Assembly: GCF_900114435.1 (NCBI RefSeq)
Contig: NZ_FOZK01000002.1
Coordinates: 62,001 to 126,000, forward strand
Length of the DNA: 64,000 bases
DNA from: Halomicrobium zhouii
Lineage (GTDB): Archaea > Halobacteriota > Halobacteria > Halobacteriales > Haloarculaceae
Reading direction: 5' to 3'
In this document: one piece after another, positions 40,620-48,800 of the stretch
Layout: each line of letters opens with the position of its first letter
Numbering within the stretch: the stretch's first letter is position 1
Notes under the pieces: generated by a model
The model's input: only the letters and a program-made list of their open reading frames with translations
What the model was told of the DNA's origin: nothing
Database searches by the model: none
Position numbers and translations under genes: made by a program

Positions 40620-42197
40620 TTAGAACACGTCTTCGGCGTCGACCCGGCCGTCCCGCAGCTCGCCCCGGACCGTCACTTCCTGCCCGAGCGTCACTGTCTC
40701 GCCGGTTTCCACCGTCATCGTCTCCGTTCCGTCGTCGAGGACGACGGGGTCACCGGTCTGGACGACCGTGCCCGTGAACTCGACGTGTTCGCCGTCGGCC
40801 GGGCCGTCGTCGCCGGTGGCACCACCGGATCCGTTGTCGGCAACGGCACCGTCGTCGGCACCAGTGCCACCACTGCCGTCATCACCACCGGCGTCGCCAG
40901 CCACTGCTGCGGCCTCCGCCGCGGCGTGGTCGCCGCTCTCGTCACTATCGCTCCCGTTCGATCCGCCGCTCCCGCCCGAGCCGCCGCCGCCGGCGAAGTC
41001 GTCGAGTCCGGTCGAACTGCCGCCCGACCCGCCGGCGCTTCCCCCGGAGCCACCGGAACTCTCGGCGTTCCCACCGGACGGCGCCGTCGCACCGCTCTCG
41101 AGAACGGTGACGGTCGAGGCCCAGTTCGCGGAGGCCTCCACGTCGTCCTGCCAGCCGTCCTGGATCTCGACGTCGGCGACGAGCACCTCGTCGCCCGGGC
41201 CGATGTCCTTGTCCGCCTTGTCGCCCCAGAGCGCGACCCGGATGTCGCCCGTGTCGTCCTGGACGCGGATGTTGCGGACCTGGCCCTCGCTGCCGTCGTC
41301 GCGGTCGAAGGTCCGCTTGGGGTCGGCCGACCGGACGACGCCGGCGATGTCGACGGTGTCGTCGATTTCCACGTCGCCGATGGAATCGGCCTCGGGTTCG
41401 AAGGCGACCTCCTCGTCGACCTCGTCGACGGCGCCCTGGTCGCCGACGTGGAGTTCGATGCTGCCGTCGCGCTCGCGGACGTAGCCGTCGACGACCTCGA
41501 CGGCGTCGCCGGGTTCCAGTTCGTCGGCGCGGTCGGCCCGCTCGTCCCACAGGGTCACCCGGATGCGGCCCGTCTCGTCGCCGAGCGTCAGGTTGGCCAC
41601 GCGCCCTTCGCTGCCGTCGTCGCGGTCGAACGTCCGGATGGAATCGGTGTCGAGCACGAGCCCGCGGACGTCGACGTCCGACTGCCCCATTGTCAGCGCG
41701 TCGATGGAGGAGCCGTCGCCCGGTTCGACGTCGATTTCCACGTCCGGGTCGGGTTCCGCTTTGTCGACCGACACTTCCAGCCCGTTGTACCCCTCTTTCG
41801 GGCGGCCCTTGACCCGGAGGACCTCCCCGACCTCCAGCTGGCCGTCGTCGATGGAGGCCGCCTGTTCGTCCCAGAAGGTGAGCCGGATGGCGCCGCTCTC
41901 GTCGGCGGCCTCGACGTTGAGGACCCGGCCCTCCTCGTCCTCGCCGTCGCGCTCGAAGGTTCGCAGGTCGCCGATGGCCATCACCTTCGCGAGGAACTTC
42001 ACCTCCTCCATCCCCGGTTCGACGTCGGCCACCGCGTTCACCTCGTTCTCCGACAGTTCGTGGGCGAGCAACATCGCCGCCGTCTCCTCGTCGGCGAGCC
42101 CGCCCATCTGCTCGACCTTCTCCTCGACGGCCTCCCGGAACGTCTCCTCGTCCACGTCAGTATCGAGATCCGCGTAGATGTCCTCTATCGCACCCAT
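40620..42197 (-). CDS. Replication protein A large subunit-like ssDNA-binding protein
   Basis: A 525-aa protein with an N-terminal helical domain (1-75) and at least three similar OB folds, marked by LNVEAADESGAIRLTFWDEQA (about 90-110), VANLTLGDETGRIRVTLWDERA (about 200) and VRNIRVQDDTGDIRVALWGDKA (about 320). A Gly/Ser-rich linker of about 80 residues precedes a short C-terminal beta domain (EHVEFTGTVVQTGDPVVLDDGTETMTV). The family coats single-stranded DNA in replication and repair. Rfa/Rpa naming differs between haloarchaea, so no symbol is given. It heads the chromatin operon. Confidence 0.93.
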   Translation of the reverse strand: MGAIEDIYADLDTDVDEETFREAVEEKVEQMGGLADEETAAMLLAHELSENEVNAVADVEPGMEEVKFLAKVMAIGDLRTFERDGEDEEGRVLNVEAADESGAIRLTFWDEQAASIDDGQLEVGEVLRVKGRPKEGYNGLEVSVDKAEPDPDVEIDVEPGDGSSIDALTMGQSDVDVRGLVLDTDSIRTFDRDDGSEGRVANLTLGDETGRIRVTLWDERADRADELEPGDAVEVVDGYVRERDGSIELHVGDQGAVDEVDEEVAFEPEADSIGDVEIDDTVDIAGVVRSADPKRTFDRDDGSEGQVRNIRVQDDTGDIRVALWGDKADKDIGPGDEVLVADVEIQDGWQDDVEASANWASTVTVLESGATAPSGGNAESSGGSGGSAGGSGGSSTGLDDFAGGGGSGGSGGSNGSDSDESGDHAAAEAAAVAGDAGGDDGSGGTGADDGAVADNGSGGATGDDGPADGEHVEFTGTVVQTGDPVVLDDGTETMTVETGETVTLGQEVTVRGELRDGRVDAEDVF

Positions 42198-42374
42198 TTA
42201 TCGTGTACTAGGCAGTGTAGGGCCGCGCTTAAGCGTTGTCGTTGCGCGAACGGCCGCTCGCTGTCCGGTGGTTTCCCGATCCGTCGCCGAGTGTCTCATA
42301 GGCGGACCTGTGCCGTCCTGCGGGATAAACCGTCGGACCGCCGGACGGAGAGAACGGAGACGTGACTGGCGCCG

Positions 42375-42926
42375 TCAGTCCCGGGTCGCCGTCGACACCG
42401 TCGTCGGGTCGTCACCGTGGCTGTGCCTGACCGTCACCTTGCCGGGCAGTCCGCCGTCGAAGGCGGCCGTCACCTCGTAGTCGAGTTCGGTGATGCACTC
42501 GGCACACATCTCCTCCTCGTCGCTCCGGTCCTCCGTGGCCACGAGCACCACCAGTTCGTCGGCGTCGGCGTGGTAGCTCGCGTCCGCGAGGCGCGCGGTC
42601 TTGCACGCGTCCGACCCCCAGATGGTGCCGGTGACGACCACCTCGCCCGCGTCGGCTTCGAACGCGACGGCGGCCTCGTCGGTCTGCTGGCCACAGCCGG
42701 CGTGGACGAGGGAGAGCGACGCGTCGGCGAGCGACACGGCTGTCCCGTTTCCATCGCCATCGTCTGTCTCGTTTCCGTCGCCACCGTCTGTCTCGTTTCC
42801 GTCGCCACCGTCTGTCTCGCTCTCGCTGGGCGTCCCCTCGTCGCCGTTCTCGTCCGCGACGCACCCGGCCAGCGCGACGGCGCCGAGGCCGGCACTGACC
42901 CGCGCGAGCATCGTCCGTCTGTGCAT
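42375..42926 (-). CDS. Secreted lipoprotein, function unknown
   Basis: A 183-aa lipoprotein starting MHRRTMLARVSAGLGAVALAGC, with lipobox Cys at about residue 22. An Asp/Glu/Gly/Asn-rich linker with three DGGDGNET-type repeats (sequons N-E-T) follows. The C-terminal domain has four Cys (HAGCGQQ, SDACKTA, MCAECITELDYEV) that could bind metal, and VTVRHSH near the end. I do not recognise the family. An in-frame ATG nine codons upstream is judged less likely, because the signal begins at 42926. Confidence 0.7.
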   Translation of the reverse strand: MHRRTMLARVSAGLGAVALAGCVADENGDEGTPSESETDGGDGNETDGGDGNETDDGDGNGTAVSLADASLSLVHAGCGQQTDEAAVAFEADAGEVVVTGTIWGSDACKTARLADASYHADADELVVLVATEDRSDEEEMCAECITELDYEVTAAFDGGLPGKVTVRHSHGDDPTTVSTATRD

Positions 42927-43063
42927 ATCCGCCTCTTTCCGTGAGCGGGGCAAGTCCCTTCTGGTCAGTCAAATCGGATTTTGAGCGTTCGCAGTGCCAA
43001 CGCCTCGCAGTCGGCCGGTCGAACCGTAACCCCTTTACAGAGGTCCGCGCTACGGATAGATGA

Positions 43064-43136
43064 GTCCGGGTAGGGTAGTGGACTATCCTCTTGGCTTGCG
43101 GAGCCAGGGACCGGAGTTCGAATCTCCGCTCGGACG
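43064..43136 (+). tRNA. tRNA-Arg (GCG)
   Basis: A cloverleaf of 73 nt. The acceptor GTCCGGG pairs with CTCGGAC, discriminator G, with one G-T pair. The anticodon stem TTGGC/GCCAG frames TTGCGGA, giving anticodon GCG. The T arm is CGGAG TTCGAAT CTCCG. There is one more base than usual between the D and anticodon stems. There is no intron. A T-rich trailer follows, then the copy array. Confidence 0.93.
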
Positions 43137-43290
43137 TTTTCCTTCCACCAATCGACGAGCGACAGCGAGGAGTCCGTGTTGCTGGAGAACTCCATGGAGA
43201 TTCGAACACGACAGTCGCAGCCCCGGAACGACGAGCGAAGCGAGTCGCACGCCCGGAACGTCTGTCACCTGTTCGAATCTCCGCTCGGAC
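43137..43290 (+). repeat. tRNA-Arg 3'-end copy array
   Basis: The last 20 nt before the discriminator, GTTCGAATCTCCGCTCGGAC (43116-43135), recur exactly at 43271-43290, 155 nt further on. Between them is an inverted partial copy (GGAGATTCGAAC, 43196-43207) and the complement of the hairpin seen in the Phe and Asn arrays (43209-43262, with CGCAGCCCCGGAACG and GCACGCCCGGAACGTCT). The unit order (copy, inverted copy, hairpin, copy) is the same as at the Phe and Asn loci. Confidence 0.9.
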
Positions 43291-43369
43291 GTTTCTGCCG
43301 ACGCCACCCCGCGAGCGGCGGCGTCGGCGAAACTCCGTCCAGGCGTGTCCAGGTTCTGGCCCGGAGTCC

Positions 43370-44155
43370 CTACACACACCCTGGGAACTCCTCGCCCTGG
43401 ATGTGGACCGAGTCCACCCAGTCGGGGCGCTCGTCGCCCGACTTCGTGAAGCGCGACCGCGAGTCCATGTAGGACATGATGAGCGCGCGTCGCCACTGGT
43501 CGGTCGTGTTCGGCGCGGTGAAGTGGGGCAGCAGGCAGTGCTGGAAGAGGGCGTCGCCGGGTTCCATCGGGAGGGGAACGGCGTCCTCGTGGGTGAAGTC
43601 GCGGTCAGCGATGACGATATCGGTGTCGTACTCGACGGCCTCGTGGCCCATGACGCCGTCTCTGTGCGCCCCGGGGACGACGTTCATGCAGCCGTTCTCC
43701 GGGGTCGCCTCGTCCAGCGCGATCCAGACGGTAACGTGGTCCATCGGCTGGATGGGGTAGTAGGCGGCGTCCTGGTGGAACCCCTTCTCGCTGCCGACCT
43801 CCGGGGGTTTGAACATCGCGGCGCTGCGGAGCAGTTTGAGGTTCGGGCCGAGCAACTGGGCGGCGACGTCGGTGACGGCGTCGTTCTCGGCGACGTCGCG
43901 GAGGACGTCGTCGGACTCGACCATGTCGAGGCCCTCGAACTTGCGGACGGCGTCGCCTGGGTCGTCGACGTCGACTTCGCCGCGCTCGACGGCGGGTTCG
44001 ATCTGGCGCTGGAACCCCGCCACGTCGCGGTCGCCGTGGGTGTACTCGCGCAGGCGGGTCTTCACGCGGTCGACCGTCGCCGGCGAGAGCGCGTCCTCGA
44101 CGACGACGTACCCCTCGGACTGGTACTGGCGAAACTGCGCGTCGGTCAGTCGCAT
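43370..44155 (-). CDS. Phytanoyl-CoA dioxygenase family protein
   Basis: A 261-aa Fe(II)/2-oxoglutarate oxygenase of the PhyH family. Metal ligands are seen in GFHQDAAYYPI (His, Asp) and LPHFTAPN (His); the 2-oxoglutarate-binding Arg is probably in WRRALIMSYM. The N-terminal LTDAQFRQYQSEGYVVVEDALSP is characteristic. The family hydroxylates many substrates (phytanoyl-CoA, ectoine, antibiotics); the substrate here cannot be told. The start is ATG 44155 rather than the GTG three codons upstream. It is convergent with the tRNA-Arg tail. Confidence 0.85.
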   Translation of the reverse strand: MRLTDAQFRQYQSEGYVVVEDALSPATVDRVKTRLREYTHGDRDVAGFQRQIEPAVERGEVDVDDPGDAVRKFEGLDMVESDDVLRDVAENDAVTDVAAQLLGPNLKLLRSAAMFKPPEVGSEKGFHQDAAYYPIQPMDHVTVWIALDEATPENGCMNVVPGAHRDGVMGHEAVEYDTDIVIADRDFTHEDAVPLPMEPGDALFQHCLLPHFTAPNTTDQWRRALIMSYMDSRSRFTKSGDERPDWVDSVHIQGEEFPGCV

Positions 44156-44276
44156 AGTTACCACAGGCGGGTACCACAGCGTAATGGTTGCGATCAGTGG
44201 CGAGAGTCCCGGTAACCGTTGCCCTGGCGCCTGGTACGTAGCGCATAACTACTGGGTATTCAGCTGACCATCTCCC

Positions 44277-44951
44277 ATGGCGACGCCAGAACGCACGGGT
44301 AGTTCGGCGTCACGCGACGTCGCGACGGTCTGGCTCCGGTTGCTCCTCGTCGCAGCCGTCGCCCTCGTCGAGACGCTCGTCCTGGGGGTCTGGCTCGTCC
44401 TCGTGTGGACCTCGCCGACCCTCTCGCTGGCGACGGGGTTCGCGTTCGCCGTACTGGCCGGTGGGCTGGTCGTCGCGTTCTTCGGGACCGACCTCGCCGT
44501 CAACGGGTCGGCGGCGTCGTTTCCCGGGCTGCGAGCGATCGCGGTCGTGCTGTTCGAGGTCGCGGCGTGGGCGCTGTGGCTCCTGGTCGCCAGTCGCGTC
44601 GACGGGCTCGCCGGTATCGCCGCCGCTGGCGCCGCGTTCGCGCTGGTGCTCGTGCCCCAGCACACCGTCGCGGACAACGTCCTCCGGGGGGAGTCGCTCG
44701 TCGCGACGCTGGTCGACTTCGACGCGCTGGGGGCCAGCCTCGTCCAGGCCGGCGGCGCGACGCTGTGGCTGCTGTTCACTCTGCACGAGGCGTTCGTCGC
44801 CGAGTTACTGACCGACGCGGAGGCGGCGTTCGGGGAGCAGGTGCCCGTCGACCTCACGACCATCGACCCGGGACTCGTGGGGCTGGCGGCGCTCGCCGCG
44901 GCGCTGTTCGTCGAGCACCTCGTCGGCGTGTCGTTCTCGCGCCACGGCTGA
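44277..44951 (+). CDS. Polytopic membrane protein of unknown function
   Basis: A 224-aa protein with about six hydrophobic helices (LRLLLVAAVALVETLVLGVWL; TGFAFAVLAGGLVVAFF; AIAVVLFEVAAWALWLLVA; GIAAAGAAFALVLVPQH; LVQAGGATLWLLFTLHEAF; VGLAALAAALFVEHLVG). There is no known family. It is 62 nt upstream of the DUF309 gene on the same strand. Confidence 0.6.
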   Translation: MATPERTGSSASRDVATVWLRLLLVAAVALVETLVLGVWLVLVWTSPTLSLATGFAFAVLAGGLVVAFFGTDLAVNGSAASFPGLRAIAVVLFEVAAWALWLLVASRVDGLAGIAAAGAAFALVLVPQHTVADNVLRGESLVATLVDFDALGASLVQAGGATLWLLFTLHEAFVAELLTDAEAAFGEQVPVDLTTIDPGLVGLAALAAALFVEHLVGVSFSRHG

Positions 44952-45013
44952 CCGGGCCGCGGAGGTATCCCTGGCTCGCAGCAGTTTTCCCGGCGCCCGC
45001 CGAACTGGATGGT

Positions 45014-45628
45014 ATGCGCGCCCACCTGCGTGCCGGTGTGGCCATCTACGACGAGGGCCGGTACCACGTCGCCCACGACGCGTGGGAGGACTACTGGCTC
45101 GACCTGGAGTCCGGGACAGACGACGAGCGCCTGCTCCACGGCCTCATCCAGTTTACCGCCGTCGTCCACCACGCCCGGGATCGCAACTGGTCGGGCGCCG
45201 TCGGCCTTGCCGAGAGCGCCGGCGAGTACCTCGCCGACCTGCCCGCGGAGTATCGGGGTATCGACCTCGATTCGGTCCGAGAGTTCCTCGCGCGGACGGC
45301 CGCCGATCCCGAACACCTCGAACGCGTCGGCCCGCCGCTGCTGACCTACGACGGGGAGTCGTTGGGCTACGACGACCTGGACTTCGAGTCGACCGCCGTC
45401 GCCGCGGCGGTCCTCGCCGAGGCGGACGGTTACGACGAGACGGCGATGGAGCGGGCCATCGAGTACGCCCGCGAGGAGGTCGACGCCGGGACCAGCGGAA
45501 CGTACACCGGCCTGGTGTTCTCGTTCGTCCGCGACCCGGACAAACGGGGGGTCGTCTTCCAGCGACTCGCCGAGCACGTCCAGCGCGAGCGCAGCAGGGA
45601 GGCCGACGTCGAGGGGCTGTTCGACTAG
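45014..45628 (+). CDS. DUF309 family protein
   Basis: A 204-aa protein of the DUF309 family. The signature HVAHDAWEDYWLDLESGTDDERLLHGLIQFTAVVHHARD carries the conserved His, Glu and Trp residues of the helical hairpin. A helical C-terminal extension (ESTAVAAAVLAEADGYDE to VEGLFD) exceeds the usual family length. Function is unknown. It starts at ATG 45014 in the same direction as the preceding membrane protein gene. Confidence 0.75.
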   Translation: MRAHLRAGVAIYDEGRYHVAHDAWEDYWLDLESGTDDERLLHGLIQFTAVVHHARDRNWSGAVGLAESAGEYLADLPAEYRGIDLDSVREFLARTAADPEHLERVGPPLLTYDGESLGYDDLDFESTAVAAAVLAEADGYDETAMERAIEYAREEVDAGTSGTYTGLVFSFVRDPDKRGVVFQRLAEHVQRERSREADVEGLFD

Positions 45629-45726
45629 CGCTGCGGGCCTGCCGCGCTCACCGGGAGCTGACCGATCGTCCAGCGAACTACACCGAGGACAGCACTTTAT
45701 CCACCGGGCGAGTACACCCGGTGTCT

Positions 45727-46323
45727 ATGTCTCAGGAGTACGAAGCCGAACGGGCGGTTTCACGCGAGGACGCGGCGACGGCGCTCAGACAGCTGGCCGA
45801 CGGCGTGGCCGCCGGGTCGGTCTCGATCGTTGCCGACGCGGGCCCCGTGGCCGTCGACATCCCCGACGACCTGACGTTCATCGCCGAACTCGAACAGTTC
45901 CAGGGCACTGTGGAACTGGAGGCCGAACTGGAGTGGCAGACCGACGACGGGGCCATCAGGGAACCGGCCGACGAGGCAGACTCAGCTGCCGACGCGGCCG
46001 AAGCCGCCTCCGACGCCGCGGAAGCGACCGCCGACAGCGCGGCGTCCGCTCCCGACGGGACCGAACCGGTCGAATCCGCCGCCGACCTCGTCGGCCCGGC
46101 GACAGATTCGGGTGCGCCGGCCGACGACCCTGCGAGCAAGGCCACGTTCGAACTGTTCCGCGACGCCGCCGACGAGTGGCGCTGGCGACTCCGCCACCGC
46201 AACGGGAACGTCATCGCCGACAGCGGCGAGGGGTACGACCGCAAGGCCGGCGCTATCAACGGACTCGAGAGCGTGAAGAGCAACGCGCCGCTCGCAGTGG
46301 TCGAAGAACAGTCGGGGGACTAG
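45727..46323 (+). CDS. Amphi-Trp domain fused to a DUF1508 domain
   Basis: A 198-aa protein. Residues 1-80 match the amphi-Trp domain (AATALRQLADGVAAGSVSI and VELEAELEWQTDD). An alternating Ala/Asp/Ser-rich linker of about 60 residues (ADAAEAASDAAEATADSAAS) leads to a C-terminal DUF1508/YegP-like half, KATFELFRDAADEWRWRLRHRNGNVIADSGEGY...LESVKSNA. Each is a known haloarchaeal family found alone; the fused form is unusual. Function is unknown. It converges on azf, with 22 nt between the stops. Confidence 0.82.
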   Translation: MSQEYEAERAVSREDAATALRQLADGVAAGSVSIVADAGPVAVDIPDDLTFIAELEQFQGTVELEAELEWQTDDGAIREPADEADSAADAAEAASDAAEATADSAASAPDGTEPVESAADLVGPATDSGAPADDPASKATFELFRDAADEWRWRLRHRNGNVIADSGEGYDRKAGAINGLESVKSNAPLAVVEEQSGD

Positions 46324-46345
46324 CGCCGCTCGTAGCGGTGGGTGC

Positions 46346-47119
46346 TCAGGCGTCGGGTTCGACGACCCGTTCCTCGCCCTCGAAGTGCGCGGAGTTGTCC
46401 TGTGGGTTGTAGCCCAGCGCCTCCTTCGCGCGTTCGAGTGAGTAGTACTTGCGGTCGTTGTCGGAGATGCCGTAGACGATCTCGAACTCGTAGTCGGCCT
46501 CCAGCGCGCACTCGTGGATGTGGGCGCAGTCGCGGTAGGAGAGCCACATCGCCTGGCCGCGCTCGTAGTCGATCGGTGGGTGGTTGCGCGTGAGGTTACC
46601 GATGCGGATATTGCAGACCTCGATGCCGTGCTCGTCGTGGTAGTACCGGCCGAGAATCTCGCCGGTGGCCTTGGAGACGCCGTAGAGGTTCCCGGGCCGG
46701 GGTAGCTCCGTCCCGTCGAGGAGGAAGTCGTCGTCGCTGCGGTACATCTCGGGCGTGCGCTGCTCGGTCTCGAAGGCGCCGACGGCGTGGTTCGAGGAGG
46801 CGTAGACGAACTTCTCGACGCCTTCCTCGACGGCGGCCTCGTACATCTTCTGGGTCCCGTCGATGTTGTTCGACAGCACGGAGTTCCACGGGGCCGTCTT
46901 CCGCGGATCCCCCGCGAGGTGGATGACTGCGCCGACCCCGGCGACCGCCGTCGCGACGTCTTCCTCGTCCGTCACGTCGCCGACCAGGTACTCGTGGTCG
47001 GGCTCCTCGACGGGCGGGCTGTGGAACATGAGCTTCCACTCGTAGGCGTCGCCGATCCCCTCCAGGATGGCCTCCCCCACGCCGCCGCCAGCCCCCGTGA
47101 GCAAGACTGGGTCGTCCAT
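46346..47119 (-). CDS. azf: Azf-type NAD-dependent glucose-6-phosphate dehydrogenase
   Basis: A 257-aa short-chain/extended reductase. The nucleotide loop LLTGAGGGVGEAILE, the NIDGTQKMYEAA helix, SSNHAVGAF and active-site YGVSKATGE (Tyr, Lys) match haloarchaeal Azf, which oxidises glucose-6-phosphate with NAD in the pentose phosphate pathway. The Azf-like C terminus (RGQAMWLSYRDCAHIHEC; EIVYGISDNDRKYYSLERA) is preserved. The start is ATG 47119 (MDDPVLL); an upstream in-frame ATG would add eight residues not seen in the family. In Haloferax, azf lies close to the histone and hdaI genes, as here. Confidence 0.9.
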   Translation of the reverse strand: MDDPVLLTGAGGGVGEAILEGIGDAYEWKLMFHSPPVEEPDHEYLVGDVTDEEDVATAVAGVGAVIHLAGDPRKTAPWNSVLSNNIDGTQKMYEAAVEEGVEKFVYASSNHAVGAFETEQRTPEMYRSDDDFLLDGTELPRPGNLYGVSKATGEILGRYYHDEHGIEVCNIRIGNLTRNHPPIDYERGQAMWLSYRDCAHIHECALEADYEFEIVYGISDNDRKYYSLERAKEALGYNPQDNSAHFEGEERVVEPDA

Positions 47120-47227
47120 TCGAGTGGATACTGGGGAACCCACGATACGTAGCTTGCGATTTCGATTATGTGGAACGGGGATCGACGTGACGACGACTGG
47201 CGGTCTGTTTCCGTTGGACGGTCGAAT

Positions 47228-47674
47228 CTAGGCGACGACGTACGCCACGGCGGCGAGCAGGAACATCGACGCGTGGGCGAGCAGGAACACAGCGCTCGCC
47301 TCGGTGAGCACTGGCCGGGTGACAGTTCCCTCCCCGGTTCCGCCGAGCCACGCAGCAAGGTACCGTCGATACAGGGCGATGCCGGCGCCGAGCGGGACGG
47401 CGTACACGCCGAGCAGGAAAGCAAAGCTACCCAGGAACCCCAGTCCGCCCGGGATGCCACGGACGCTCGAGAGTATCGCGCCACCGGCCGCAGCCATGGC
47501 CACGTACAGCGCGAACACGACGGCGACGTGTGCTATCGGATCTCCGACGACGCTGCTTCGACCGCGAACGCGTCTGCGAACGAGCACCGTCGCGGCGAAC
47601 GAGGCCACGACGGGAGCGAGTGCGACGCCACTCCAGAACACCCACGGTCGTTCGAAGAACGGTCGTATTGACAT
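47228..47674 (-). CDS. Small membrane protein of unknown function
   Basis: A 148-aa protein starting MSIRPFFERPWVFWSGVALAP with four hydrophobic helices (WSGVALAPVVASFAATVLV; VAVVFALYVAMAAAGGAIL; LGSFAFLLGVYAVPLG; SAVFLLAHASMFLLAAVA). I do not recognise the family. The ATG at 47674 excludes an upstream region that has MptD-like frame overlaps on the other strand. It is convergent with none and divergent from mptD. Confidence 0.55.
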   Translation of the reverse strand: MSIRPFFERPWVFWSGVALAPVVASFAATVLVRRRVRGRSSVVGDPIAHVAVVFALYVAMAAAGGAILSSVRGIPGGLGFLGSFAFLLGVYAVPLGAGIALYRRYLAAWLGGTGEGTVTRPVLTEASAVFLLAHASMFLLAAVAYVVA

Positions 47675-47803
47675 GTTCACCGAATCCGATGCTTCGCCAA
47701 TAGTTGTTACCCTCGGGACAAACGCGGCTCTCGCAGCGGAAGTTTCACCGCCGTCGAAGCTGGCCCGACACCCTTTCCTCCCCACCGACCGACCCCCCTT
47801 CGC

Positions 47804-48151
47804 ATGGACCCGACGGACGACCAGGTCGCCTGTTTCGAGGCGGGGATCAAGTTCGGCTCGCTGTACCACCAGTTTGCGGGGACGCCGGTGAGCCCCGAGA
47901 GCGCCGACTCGCTCGCGCGTGCGATAGAGGAGGCCATCGAGAACCAGCCCCACTGCGAGGAGGTTCAGGTGAGCATCCGCGAGGAGGCGTTGCGGGCTGC
48001 CATCGACGCGGGTGACGCCGACTACGTGGAGTTTACCGGCGAGTTCGCCGACGTCGACGTCGTCGTCGAGTACGAGGGCGTCACCGTCGAGACGGCGATG
48101 CGGATGGACGGCGACTACCCACTGATGGCCATCGAGGACGTCCGGGAGTAG
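47804..48151 (+). CDS. mptD: MptD-type dihydroneopterin aldolase
   Basis: A 115-aa protein of the archaeal DUF381/MptD family, the dihydroneopterin aldolase of the pterin pathway, which converts 7,8-dihydroneopterin to 6-hydroxymethyl-dihydropterin and glycolaldehyde. The family hallmark ACFEAGIKFGSLYHQFAGTPVS is at the start, and VEYEGVTVETAMRMDGDYPLMAIEDVRE at the end. Length matches. No other pterin gene lies beside it. Confidence 0.87.
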   Translation: MDPTDDQVACFEAGIKFGSLYHQFAGTPVSPESADSLARAIEEAIENQPHCEEVQVSIREEALRAAIDAGDADYVEFTGEFADVDVVVEYEGVTVETAMRMDGDYPLMAIEDVRE

Positions 48152-48295
48152 GCCAGCCACCGTGCAGCGTGACCGATCCCTCACGGAACCCACGGCCTCG
48201 CTTTCGAAAAACTCGCAGAGAGAACTCTCACGTCCGGCGATTACACTTTCACTTTCAGGCGGGCTTTTAATCCCTCACCGTGCGAACCGCTAGTC

Positions 48296-48763
48296 ATGAG
48301 TCAGTCCACACTGGACGACGACGAACTGTTCGGCGAAGCGGCCAGCGAGATCCGCGAGGACGTGGAGTCGTCGCTGGAATCGGCCCGGGAGTCCCTCCCG
48401 GCGGCAGACGACGTCTGGGACGTCGAGGCGGACAACACCCTCGGCGTGCTCAACGCCCTGCGCTCGGCGTTCGACGTCGGCGACGCCGAGGACGAACTCC
48501 GCGACGCGAAGAAGTGGTACACCATGGGCGAGCGCGCCGACGCCTTCGAGGACGCCGACGACCTCGCCGAGGAGATAGAGACCGTCGGCGACCTGATTTC
48601 GGACGTCGAGGACGCGAAGGAACAGGTCGGCGACCTCGCCAGCACCGTCCCGCAGCTCCGGAGCCAGCTCGAGGAGTTCGAGGCCGAGAGCGAGGAGGCC
48701 ACAGAGGACGAAGAGGCGGACGTCGACGCCGACGCGGACGCCGAAGCGGAAGCGGAGGCGTAG
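48296..48763 (+). CDS. DUF5790 family coiled-coil protein
   Basis: A 155-aa acidic, largely helical protein starting MSQSTLDDDELFGEAASEIR, with the DDVWDVEADNTLGVLNALRSAFDVGDAEDELRDAKKWY stretch of the haloarchaeal DUF5790 family. A coiled coil (about 75-125) and an acidic Glu/Asp/Ala tail follow. Function is unknown. The TATA-like GCTTTTAATCCC lies about 25-30 nt upstream. Confidence 0.8.
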   Translation: MSQSTLDDDELFGEAASEIREDVESSLESARESLPAADDVWDVEADNTLGVLNALRSAFDVGDAEDELRDAKKWYTMGERADAFEDADDLAEEIETVGDLISDVEDAKEQVGDLASTVPQLRSQLEEFEAESEEATEDEEADVDADADAEAEAEA

Positions 48764-48800
48764 ACGGCAGTCGGCGGGTCGATTCCCCGAACGCAGATCG

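Noticed and set aside
42412-43377. A 321-codon minus-strand frame covering the tRNA-Arg tail and lipoprotein gene
   Set aside because: It passes through the tRNA gene and array and is out of frame with the lipobox protein.
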